NCBI GenBank assembly: GCA_028283025.1
Contig: JAPYNO010000065.1
Span: forward strand, 1-54,209
DNA: 54,209 bases
Source of the DNA: Pseudomonadales bacterium
GTDB lineage: Bacteria > Pseudomonadota > Gammaproteobacteria > Pseudomonadales > Azotimanducaceae
Direction of reading: 5' to 3'
The notes beneath the pieces were generated by a model. It ran no database searches. It saw only the letters and a list, made by a program, of their open reading frames with translations, and was not told the DNA's origin. Position 1 is the first letter of the stretch, and each line of letters opens with the position of its first letter. Shown one piece after another: positions 33,467-41,461 of this stretch. Made by a program: the position numbers and the translations under genes.

Positions 33467-34780
33467 CCAACTCGACGCTCAAGCCCACCTCGCGCGGTCG
33501 AGTGACACCAATGAACGTGCCGTAGCTAGACGACAGGACACCGATGTCGTTGCTGAGATTTCGGCCGAACAGCGTCACTTTCCAGCTTTCTGGTTTCTCA
33601 TAGCCGATGCACAGCGAAAGATCTTCGAAAGCGTCCGCCTTCGCGGGAAAGCCTGATAAATCGTTCTGCTCGTCGCGGTAGGAGTAGCTTGAGTTGACGA
33701 AGATGTTGGCGCCGTTGCTGAAGGTAGGCCCGGTGTAGTCAGCAGACAAGGTTGCGCTTGATTCAGGGACCGCGCCGAGATTCTGACCATCGGCAATTGA
33801 CGAGCTATAGCCAGCTGCCGCCGCTAGCACCGCGACGCCGGGGTTAACGCTCGTGTATTCGGAATCAATATAGCTTGCCGTCAGCCCAATGATGAGACCG
33901 TTGATGCCGGTGGTCGCTGTCAGCGCGAGATCCACGCCCCTGATCTCGGCGTCCCCGACATTGAGCGGCACGGGCAGACCATCGGGGCCGAGTGGCTGCA
34001 GCTGCGCATCTTCCCAGTCGGAGAAATACACGGCGGCCTCAAGGTTCATCGCGCCATCCTGAAGCGTCCACTTTCCGCCGATCTCAAGCGTCTTGACGCT
34101 ATCTGGCCGAACAATGCCGGCAGTGGTGCCAGCGTTGGCCGCAACTGCTTGGGCAGCTCCTGACGCAAACACACCGCTGCGGAACCCTTCGGCGTAGTTG
34201 AGGTAGTACATTGCGTCGTCGTTCGGCCGCAAGCTGATATTGAGTCTAGGATTGGCGGAATCAAACTCTTCGTCGAATGTGCTGACTGGAAGTCCAAATA
34301 TCAGATCTTGAAATGTGCGCTTGTCCTCAAATGCGCGAACACCGACCAGCACTTCGACCAGCCCATCGGCGAACTCGCGTGAAACTTCCCCAAAAAACGA
34401 ATGGGTCTCGGAGTCGAGCACGAGGACATTCAGGAACGGGCCACCAGTCGGCGCAAAGAAACTACTGTCCGTGACCTGCTGTCCCTCGGAATCACGATAA
34501 TAGTGGCCAACGATCCAGTTCCAATGGCCACTACCACTGGAACTCAGCCGAATTTCGTTGGTGATGCTATCGGATGGAAAGTCGGCAAGACCCACCAAGA
34601 GCCCGGGGATATTGACGATATTGGGTTGCTCATAGTCGAGATGGCTAAGATTATTGGTCAGTGTGACGGACTCGAAGTCAAAATCGACTGTCAGGCTCTA
34701 CAGTTCAAACTCCGCTGCGACAGGGCCTCTGCCGCCAAATTCACGCATACGTGATTGCTCAGGCGCACAAGCTCCATGAC
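33459..34780 (-). pseudogene. TonB-dependent receptor, C-terminal half with in-frame stop
   Basis: From 34598 down, 379 residues of receptor barrel can be read (NPRLNISLRPND, MYYLNYAEGFRSGVF, VTLFGRNLSND, ending LSVELEF). The same frame continues upstream through DFDFESVTLTNNLSHLDYEQ to a TAG at 34698-34700 and beyond it to FGGRGPVAAEFEL, so a nonsense codon interrupts a once-continuous barrel. The whole plug domain and TonB box are missing. This is a dead third receptor in the window. Confidence 0.75.
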
Positions 34781-34839
34781 TATGAGGCAGGCTCGTAGGA
34801 CTTGCTGACGATAGAGAAGCCCTATCGCAAGCGTAACTA

Positions 34840-35300
34840 TCACTTAAAAAAATGAGCCAACTCGTGCATGGCAGCGCGCTGCTTGTCCATGTTCGGCGTT
34901 GCCACATGAACGATGAGATCTATCATGCCTTCGCCTTCATAGGCCGCAATCGTGTCGGCACGAGCCTGCTCATGTCAGTCGCACTTGAACCGCTTGGGGC
35001 ACATGCTCACGCCCAAGTTCGCGCGTGTGCTGACCTAACGCCTCCATTCTTCGACGAACACCATCGGGCGCCACGTTCATGGGGGTGCCAGCCATCTCCG
35101 TAACGTGCCACTCTGAGAAGCGTGGCGGGTCGGTTTCCGCCGCCGACGATGAACGGATGAGGACGCTGCTGTGGCTTTGGGGAAGAGCAAATGTTCTCGA
35201 AAGCGAAAAACTCCCCGGAAAAACTCGCTTCATCCTCGGTCCATAACGTGTTCAGAAGGAAGCTCTGAAGTATTGCACGCCCTGAGGCTTCCGGGTACAC
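34840..35300 (-). pseudogene. Luciferase-like (LLM) flavin monooxygenase, frameshifted
   Basis: Three frames together spell the last half of an LLM-class oxidoreductase. LLNTLWTEDEASFSGEFFAF then PHPFIVGGGNRPATLLRVARYGDGWHP (35300 to about 35085), MNVAPDGVRRRMEALGQHTREL (to about 34970), and ADTIAAYEGEGMIDLIVHVA with PNMDKQRAAMHELAHFF ending at 34840. The first shift is at a run of five G (35081-35085) and the second near 34970. The 5' part is absent; the Schlafen-like gene begins at 35310. It is not expressed as a functional enzyme. Confidence 0.75.
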
Positions 35301-35309
35301 TTCCGAGTA

Positions 35310-36665
35310 ATGAGCCTCTCCGAACTACTCCTCCGACCAGAAGGAAAAACGCTGGAATTCAAACGTGATTTCTCCTCGCCAAAGGGCTGTCTTCGCACCA
35401 TTGTTGCTTTTGCGAACACGGCAGGCGGAACCTTGGTCATTGGCGTAGAAGATGGCACACGACATGTGAGAGGCGTCACCGATGCACTTGCCCTTGAAGA
35501 GCGAATCGCCAACCTCATCAGCGATTCCATCGGCCCGCGGATCCTTCCAGATATTGAAGTCCTGAACTTTCGGGACGCTCAAGTCCTGGCCGTGAAGGTA
35601 TATCCGAGTTCAATCAGGCCGCACCATCTGAAGGGCGAATGGCCGGATTTGAGTGTGTTCGTTCGAGTTGGTTCGACGAATCGACAAGCGGACACAGAAC
35701 TCATCGCCGAATTCCAACGATATTCGCGCGGACAGGCGTTTGATGAGCAGCCGATGCCTGAACTGGACTCTGAAGTCATCGACTTCAGAGCTGCTTCAGA
35801 GTGCTTTGCCGAGGTGCGAAAGCTGAAGAAAAGCGATCTTGAGAGTCTGCGGCTTGTGGCCGCCCACCAAGGCCGAAGTGTGTCTACGGTTGGCGGGGTC
35901 CTGATGTTTGGCGTGGGCCGCCTGAAACACTTTCCAGATGCCTGGATTCAGGCCGGGCGATTTGCAGGCACCAACAAGTCAAAAATCATAGATCATGCGG
36001 AATTGAAAATGCCTTTGATCGAGGCGATCGAAGCTGCGGTGAGCTTTGTCGAAAAGCACACAATGAATGGTGTGGAGATTGGATCGGTTCGTCGATCAAC
36101 ATATTGGACTCTGCCACCCGCGGCCGTTCGAGAGGGCATAGTCAATGCGGTGGCACATGCAGACTACTCTCAGAGAAGCGCACCCATTCGCCTCGCTTTA
36201 TTCGATGATCGCTTGGAGGTTGAGAATCCGGGACTGTTGCCGTTTGGGCTCACTGTTGAAGATTTGCCGCACGGTGTATCAAAGCTGCGCAATCGTGTGA
36301 TTGGTCGGGTTTTTCACGAATTGGGGTTGGTGGAGCAGTGGGGAAGTGGCATACAGCGAATGATCTCGACGTGTCGCGCCGCAGGACTCCCGGCACCAGT
36401 CTGGGAAGAACTAGGAAACCGGTTTCGTGTGACTTTGCATACGCAGAAGGACTCTGAAGTGTCAGTAGACCAAAAGGATCAGGCGATTCTCAAAGCGCTA
36501 GCACAGAGCGAAGGGCTGGCAACGAGAGAGATTTCCGCCATCATCAGCCTCACGCCGCGCGCAACTCGCACACGTCTTTCACGGCTCGTTAAGCAGGGGT
36601 TGGTTCGAGAGATCGGTGTTGGTCCCAATGATCCAAAAAGACGGTACTTCGCGGTTCGGGCGTGA
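35310..36665 (+). CDS. Schlafen/AlbA_2-domain transcriptional regulator with ATPase-like domain
   Basis: A 451-residue protein. The N-terminal AlbA_2 (Schlafen) nucleic-acid-binding domain shows LEFKRDFS and TIVAFANTAGGTLVIGVEDG. The middle contains the HATPase_c_4-like domain (REGIVNAVAHADYSQR, then DRLEVENPGLLP, and VEQWGSGIQRM). A winged helix ends the protein (GLATREISAIISLTPRATRTRLSRLVKQGLV). Such proteins are regulators, sometimes within mobile or defence regions; the target is unknown. The ATG is chosen at 35310, ten bases after the LLM remnant. It overlaps an in-frame GTG of the amidase by four bases, but the amidase probably starts at 36713. Confidence 0.82.
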   Translation: MSLSELLLRPEGKTLEFKRDFSSPKGCLRTIVAFANTAGGTLVIGVEDGTRHVRGVTDALALEERIANLISDSIGPRILPDIEVLNFRDAQVLAVKVYPSSIRPHHLKGEWPDLSVFVRVGSTNRQADTELIAEFQRYSRGQAFDEQPMPELDSEVIDFRAASECFAEVRKLKKSDLESLRLVAAHQGRSVSTVGGVLMFGVGRLKHFPDAWIQAGRFAGTNKSKIIDHAELKMPLIEAIEAAVSFVEKHTMNGVEIGSVRRSTYWTLPPAAVREGIVNAVAHADYSQRSAPIRLALFDDRLEVENPGLLPFGLTVEDLPHGVSKLRNRVIGRVFHELGLVEQWGSGIQRMISTCRAAGLPAPVWEELGNRFRVTLHTQKDSEVSVDQKDQAILKALAQSEGLATREISAIISLTPRATRTRLSRLVKQGLVREIGVGPNDPKRRYFAVRA

Positions 36666-36712
36666 ACGAAACGGTAGCTTCGCGCGATCCCGAAAGATCA
36701 AAGAGATTTGAA

Positions 36713-38140
36713 ATGAGCGACAACCTTCACTATCTGTCAGCCACAGACGCGCTCGCCAAATTCGCGAGCGGCGAGCTGTCGCCCGTGACCTTGATGCAGG
36801 CGATCATTGACCGCGCACATGCCGTCGAGCCGACGGTGAATGCCTTTTCGCACAGATTCTACGAGGAAGCGATGGCGCAGGCGCGAGAGGCCGAGCAGCG
36901 CTATGTCAGTGGCTCGGCGAGGCCGCTCGAAGGTCTGCCGCTCGCCGTCAAGGACTCGATACATCACAAAGACAAGCCCTATGCGATCGGCAGCCTGCTG
37001 CTCAAAGACAACATTGGCACATTCACCGAACCCTGGTTGCAAAGATTGCTTGATGCGGGCGTGATCGTTCACGCGAGAACCACCACACCGGAGTTCCTGT
37101 TCAACGCGACGACTCACTCGCGCTTGAATGGGGTCACGCGCAATCCTTGGAATCCCGCGTTCAGCGCTGGCGCGTCTTCTGGTGGTGCCGGTGCGGCGCT
37201 TGCCGCTGGCACAACCACGCTGGCGCTGGGGACGGATGCGGGTGGCTCGATCCGTCTGCCAGCATCACAAAATGGCGTGATTGGCTTCAAGCCACCCACT
37301 GGCCGCGTGCCTGCCGTCTTTCCGAACAGCTTCGATAGCTACTACATGAACGGGCCGATGGCCCGAACTGTCGCCGATGCCATTTTGATCCAGAACATCA
37401 TTGCCGGTCACCACCCGGAGGACATGGAGAGTCTGTATCCCGACCTTCAACTCCCCACCGAGTATCCCGGTATCGAGGGCATGCGCCTCGCCTACACACT
37501 CGATTTTGGCTATCGAGAGGTCGATGATGTCGTTCGCGATAACACCCTGCGGGCACTGGAGCGCTTGCGAAGTCTTGGTGCCGAGGTTGTTCATGTGGAC
37601 CTAGGCTGGACAGATGAGACGGAACAGGCCTTGCTGCTCTACAGCGCAAGCTATAACTTCCCGCTGATCAAGAAATGGATACAGGCAACCGGCCAGGACA
37701 CTGATTCAGAGCTGCTCTCGCCGTATATCAGCATGGCGCTGTCGATGTCCACGTCAGCCTCAGAAGGCGATTTCATACGCCGTGGTGAGATCGAAGATCA
37801 GATGTACAAGACGATTGGCCCTTTGCTTACGCAATACGACGCACTCATTGCGCCAACGACGAGTGTGGCGAGCGTTCCGGCCGATTGGGATCCGTCTCAG
37901 CCAATCCACATCAACGGAAAAGCCGTTCATAATCCGTTTGCGCCTGTGCTGACGCCGTACTTCAACGCTCTGGGTCGTGTGCCGGTGATTAATGTGCCAA
38001 CAGGCCGTGATCAGAACAATGTGCCGACGGGCATGCAGATCGTCGGCCCGGCGTTTCGCGATCAAATTCCGTTTCGCGTGGCAATGGCTTACGAATCACG
38101 GTTCCGGTTTTTTGATGGGGATGCGTTTCCTCGCCTATAG
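36713..38140 (+). CDS. Amidase-signature hydrolase
   Basis: A 475-residue amidase. The Ser-cisSer-Lys catalytic triad is readable: Lys in LAVKDSIH (about residue 80), the Ser pair in AGASSGGAGAALAAG, and the nucleophile in GTDAGGSIRLPAS. Homologues hydrolyse aliphatic or aryl amides. I choose the ATG at 36713 rather than the GTG at 36662 that overlaps the regulator; the first 17 residues of the longer form are not family-like. The IS30 end follows seven bases after its stop. Confidence 0.88.
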   Translation: MSDNLHYLSATDALAKFASGELSPVTLMQAIIDRAHAVEPTVNAFSHRFYEEAMAQAREAEQRYVSGSARPLEGLPLAVKDSIHHKDKPYAIGSLLLKDNIGTFTEPWLQRLLDAGVIVHARTTTPEFLFNATTHSRLNGVTRNPWNPAFSAGASSGGAGAALAAGTTTLALGTDAGGSIRLPASQNGVIGFKPPTGRVPAVFPNSFDSYYMNGPMARTVADAILIQNIIAGHHPEDMESLYPDLQLPTEYPGIEGMRLAYTLDFGYREVDDVVRDNTLRALERLRSLGAEVVHVDLGWTDETEQALLLYSASYNFPLIKKWIQATGQDTDSELLSPYISMALSMSTSASEGDFIRRGEIEDQMYKTIGPLLTQYDALIAPTTSVASVPADWDPSQPIHINGKAVHNPFAPVLTPYFNALGRVPVINVPTGRDQNNVPTGMQIVGPAFRDQIPFRVAMAYESRFRFFDGDAFPRL

Positions 38141-38146
38141 AAAGCC

Positions 38147-38329
38147 TAGATTCAAATTGCTAGTGCAACGCTCCAGAAGTTAAGAGGGGCCGGGTGGGGC
38201 AACATCCTCCCGTTCACAACAGCCGAAGGAGTTTCGCGATGGCGAAAAGCTACATCCACCTCACCCCGGAGGACAGATACTCCAACACGAAAGCGATGAC
38301 GCGCCTACAATACACGCCCTTGCTTTTGC
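38147..38329 (+). mobile_element. IS30-family left-end remnant
   Basis: A terminal-inverted-repeat-like sequence (TAGATTCAAATTGCTAGTGC at 38147) resembles IS30-family ends. About 90 bases on, AAGGAG precedes an ATG at 38239 whose product begins MAKSYIHLTPEDRY, the usual start of an IS30 transposase (SY-x-x-LT-x-E-x-RY). The transposase reading derails after about 20 residues and a tRNA gene follows at 38330. Only the left end survives. The family call rests on remembered end and N-terminal patterns. Confidence 0.45.
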
Positions 38330-38406
38330 GGGCCCGTAGCTCAGTTGGTTAGAGCAGTGGACTCATAATCCATTGGTCGTAGGTTCAAGTCCTACCGGGC
38401 CCACCA
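38330..38406 (+). tRNA. tRNA with CAT anticodon, probably tRNA-Ile2 (k2C) or tRNA-Met
   Basis: A 77-base cloverleaf with acceptor GGGCCCG pairing with CGGGCCC, D-loop AGCTCAGTTGGTTAGAGC, anticodon CAT at 38364-38366 in CTCATAA, T-arm GTAGGTTCAAGTCCTAC, and encoded CCA at the 3' end. The variable region TTGGTCG looks more like tRNA-Ile2(CAT) than elongator tRNA-Met, but sequence alone does not fully decide. It is not an initiator tRNA (first pair G-C, not mismatched). Confidence 0.95.
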
Positions 38407-38438
38407 TCTGCCTCCCACTCTTTTCCAAGGAGCTTTCA

Positions 38439-39131
38439 ATGAATGATCTGGTTGTCTACGGCTCACCCTTATCGCCGTTCGTGCGCAAAGTCGAAGCGGT
38501 CTTGAAGTTCAAAGGCGAAAGCTATGACTTCGAAACCGTCAACATCATGGATCTGCCGGACTGGTACAGGGAAATCAGCCCCGCAGGCCGCATTCCTGCT
38601 TTGCGCGACAGGCGCATCGGCACCGAAGGCGTGCCCGGCACGATTGCGGACTCCTCCGCCATCTGCCTCTATCTTGACCGCAAGCTCGACACGGGACTCT
38701 ATGGTGAATCAGCGTTCGATGCAGGTCGCGTGGCCTGGTTCGAAGAATATGCCGACACTGAGCTTGCGATGAACATCGGCATGCAGATTTTCAGGCCGCT
38801 CATATTCCCGTTGTTCACGGGCGCAGCCCCCGACTTGGAGACTGCGCGCAAGGCATTTGGCGAAACGCTGCCGCCGCGCTTTGACTACTTGGAATCTGCT
38901 TTGCAAGGCGGAGCGTACTTTGTCGGCGACAGGTTCTCCCTTGCTGACATCGCGGTTGGCGCACTCATGTCTCAGCTTGGGATGGTGGCCGAGCTGCCGA
39001 GCATTGATCGATGGCCTGCACTCATCAAGCACTGCGAGATGATCAAGGTGCATCCGACGTTTACTGACAATCTGGCGATGTGCGAGAAAATGCTCAGCGG
39101 CGTCCTGCCGGAAAAATTCGACCTCTCGTGA
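38439..39131 (+). CDS. Glutathione S-transferase
   Basis: A 230-residue canonical GST with a thioredoxin-like domain (LVVYGSPLSPFVRKVEAVLK, ISPAGRIPAL, then ADSSAICLYL) and a helical domain with the N-capping FSLADIAVG. The start at 38439 is fixed by AAGGAG 7 bases upstream. The longer frame runs through the tRNA. The N-terminal helix Ser in SPLSPF is the likely glutathione-activating residue. It ends five bases from the convergent TonB receptor stop. Confidence 0.9.
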   Translation: MNDLVVYGSPLSPFVRKVEAVLKFKGESYDFETVNIMDLPDWYREISPAGRIPALRDRRIGTEGVPGTIADSSAICLYLDRKLDTGLYGESAFDAGRVAWFEEYADTELAMNIGMQIFRPLIFPLFTGAAPDLETARKAFGETLPPRFDYLESALQGGAYFVGDRFSLADIAVGALMSQLGMVAELPSIDRWPALIKHCEMIKVHPTFTDNLAMCEKMLSGVLPEKFDLS

Positions 39132-39135
39132 GTGC

Positions 39136-41364
39136 TTACAGCGAAGCGGAGAACTCAACCCCGTAAGTCGCGCCCTCGTTCCACCAGCCGCGAGTGGTGA
39201 GATCGGCGATGCGTCCGACCATCCGTTCTCGCTCGTCGGTGATATTTCGGCCGAAAGCGGAGACGGTATAGCGATCATCGTCCCAAGCGTAACTCACCGA
39301 AGCACTAAGATTGGTGATGCTGCCAAGATGTCCGAGAGGGTCGTTGTCCGCGATCATCTCAACTTCATCGCGATAGCGATACGACACCACGCCTTCGAGA
39401 TTGCCAGCGCCCACTGGCACGGTGTAGCTAGTCGTCAGTCCCAAGGTGTGCTTCGGCGTGTTGCGTGTGGTCAATCCTGAATTGTCGGTGACCATTTGGT
39501 CGCCGGTGATATCAGCAAGATATTCATCGAACACCGCATCGATATACCCGTAGGTGCCGCGCACCAGCCATGCGGGGGATATCTGATACATCACTTCCGC
39601 TTCAGCGCCGTTCATATCGAGCACGGCGGCATTACGAACAACCGTGGCGACGTTGGACAGATCCACAGGAATGAGGATCGATTCCTGCTTGTCCTTGTAC
39701 TTGCTCACGAACACGGCCGAATTGAAGATCAGCCGCCCATCGAGCCAAGTGCTCTTCAAACCGACTTCGTAGTTTTCGACGAATTCGGGGTCATAGCTCG
39801 GGTCGAGATTGAAGTTCGCTTGGCGTCCAAAGAAGCCGCCGCTCTTGAAGCCTTCGCTGTAGGAGCCGTAAACCATGATATCGTCACTGACCTGATAACG
39901 AGCGCCCACCATCGGCGTCACCTCGTCCCACTTGCCATAGTAGGACTTGGGCTCAAAGAGCGGCGGAATCGTATCGCCTACAGCCGGGTTGTAGGGGATG
40001 CCGCGGTTGCCGCCAAGAAAATCCTTCTCTTCCTCGGTCCAGCGAAATCCTGCCGTAAGCGTCCACCTGTCATTCAGGTGCCAATCACCCGAAAGGAACG
40101 CCGCCTTCGACTCGGTGACTTGTTCCTGACCATTGCTATTGAGACTTGTGGGTGTCAAGGGAATCGGAAAGACGCCGAGGCGCCAAAGCTGATAGTGCAG
40201 GTCGCCGACATCCCAGCGCTGCACATAGTCCACTTCCCAGAAGTAGAGGCCAGCGACGAACTCAAACTGATCTGAGAACTGCGACGTGGCGCGAAGCTCG
40301 TGGCTCTTCTGATGCCAATCATTGAAGAATCGCATTCTCAGCGCATCAACCGGCGCGCCATCAAAATGCTGCATGTTGTCCTCGTCCATATCTCGGCTAG
40401 TGCCGATGTAGGTGAGTAGAAACGATTCAAGATCGAGATTGGCGGTGAGGATGAAAGTGTCGTATTCGTTGTCGCTAAAATTGCGACCGTTCGCCGAGTT
40501 GTTGTCGGGGCCATCGTTTGAGCTGGTTTCGCAGCCGATGCCGTTGCCGCGCAGCTCAAGGTTGCAGGCCAGTTCGCCGGGTTGATTGGCGTTGGTGTAC
40601 GCGCCCTGTTCGCTCTGGTCGAGAAACTTCTCGTAGTGCAGCTTGATGTTGAAGAGGTCGGAGGGTTCCCACAGCAAAGTGAAGCCGTAGTCCTGAATAT
40701 CGTCGCCACCGACATCATCGCCGAGCGTGGTGTTGCGTACAAATCCGTCGCTTTGAATGCTCGCGCCAAACAGCTTGACACCGAGTTGATCGCCGATGAG
40801 CGGCACATTCACAACGGCCTTGATGTCCTCGCGTCCGTTGTTGTCGAGCGTCAGATCTAGGTCGGCGTCGAATTCCATGGTGACAGCGCCGCGAATCACG
40901 TTGATGAGGCCGCCGGTCGTGTTCTTTCCGAACAGCGTGCCTTGCGGACCGCGCAGCACCTCGATTCGCTCGATGTCGAAGTTCTGTAGCAGCACACCGC
41001 TTGATGTGCCAAGGAACATGCCGTCCATCATCACTCCGATGGCTGGATCGAAGCTCTTGTCGGATTCGGACGATGAAACACCTCGAATGCTCACCGCCGC
41101 GCCACTTGCGATGCCGGGCGACCTGCGAATATAGAGGTTCGGCGCGAAGTTCTGAATGTCCTCTAAGCGCCGCACGGTGGCTCGCTTGAGTTCTTGCTCG
41201 ATAGCGGATACCGACACCGGTACGTCTTGTATCGACTCGCTGCGTTTTCGCGCGGTGACAACGATTTCTTCGATCACCACCTGAGAATAGGCGATCGGGC
41301 TTGCGAGCGAAGCTGCTACAGCGAAGAACAGCAGATGTCGTAGTGTGGGCATTCTATGGAACAT
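39136..41364 (-). CDS. TonB-dependent outer-membrane receptor
   Basis: A 742-residue receptor with a signal peptide ending near PIAYSQ, and a TonB box at IEEIVVTARKRSES. The plug has SIRGVSSSESDKSFDPAIGV and IERIEVLRGPQGTLFGKNTTGG, and the C-terminal strand ends in VEFSASL. AAGGAGAGG lies upstream of the ATG. It is the second intact receptor; the ligand is unknown. The giant secreted-protein gene lies upstream on the same strand with a 97-base gap. Confidence 0.9.
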   Translation of the reverse strand: MFHRMPTLRHLLFFAVAASLASPIAYSQVVIEEIVVTARKRSESIQDVPVSVSAIEQELKRATVRRLEDIQNFAPNLYIRRSPGIASGAAVSIRGVSSSESDKSFDPAIGVMMDGMFLGTSSGVLLQNFDIERIEVLRGPQGTLFGKNTTGGLINVIRGAVTMEFDADLDLTLDNNGREDIKAVVNVPLIGDQLGVKLFGASIQSDGFVRNTTLGDDVGGDDIQDYGFTLLWEPSDLFNIKLHYEKFLDQSEQGAYTNANQPGELACNLELRGNGIGCETSSNDGPDNNSANGRNFSDNEYDTFILTANLDLESFLLTYIGTSRDMDEDNMQHFDGAPVDALRMRFFNDWHQKSHELRATSQFSDQFEFVAGLYFWEVDYVQRWDVGDLHYQLWRLGVFPIPLTPTSLNSNGQEQVTESKAAFLSGDWHLNDRWTLTAGFRWTEEEKDFLGGNRGIPYNPAVGDTIPPLFEPKSYYGKWDEVTPMVGARYQVSDDIMVYGSYSEGFKSGGFFGRQANFNLDPSYDPEFVENYEVGLKSTWLDGRLIFNSAVFVSKYKDKQESILIPVDLSNVATVVRNAAVLDMNGAEAEVMYQISPAWLVRGTYGYIDAVFDEYLADITGDQMVTDNSGLTTRNTPKHTLGLTTSYTVPVGAGNLEGVVSYRYRDEVEMIADNDPLGHLGSITNLSASVSYAWDDDRYTVSAFGRNITDERERMVGRIADLTTRGWWNEGATYGVEFSASL

Positions 41365-41461
41365 TTGCAGCTACCTCTCCTTGCGACGAATGTCAGTAGA
41401 AATGGGAAGTAAAGCAATATATCACCCAAATCGAACCGTCTTACCTCTTGAAAACACTAGC

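Noticed and set aside
34698-34700. Amber recoding (TAG read as an amino acid)
   Set aside because: Several intact genes in the window end in TAG, and the affected genes also show truncation, so these are ordinary nonsense mutations.
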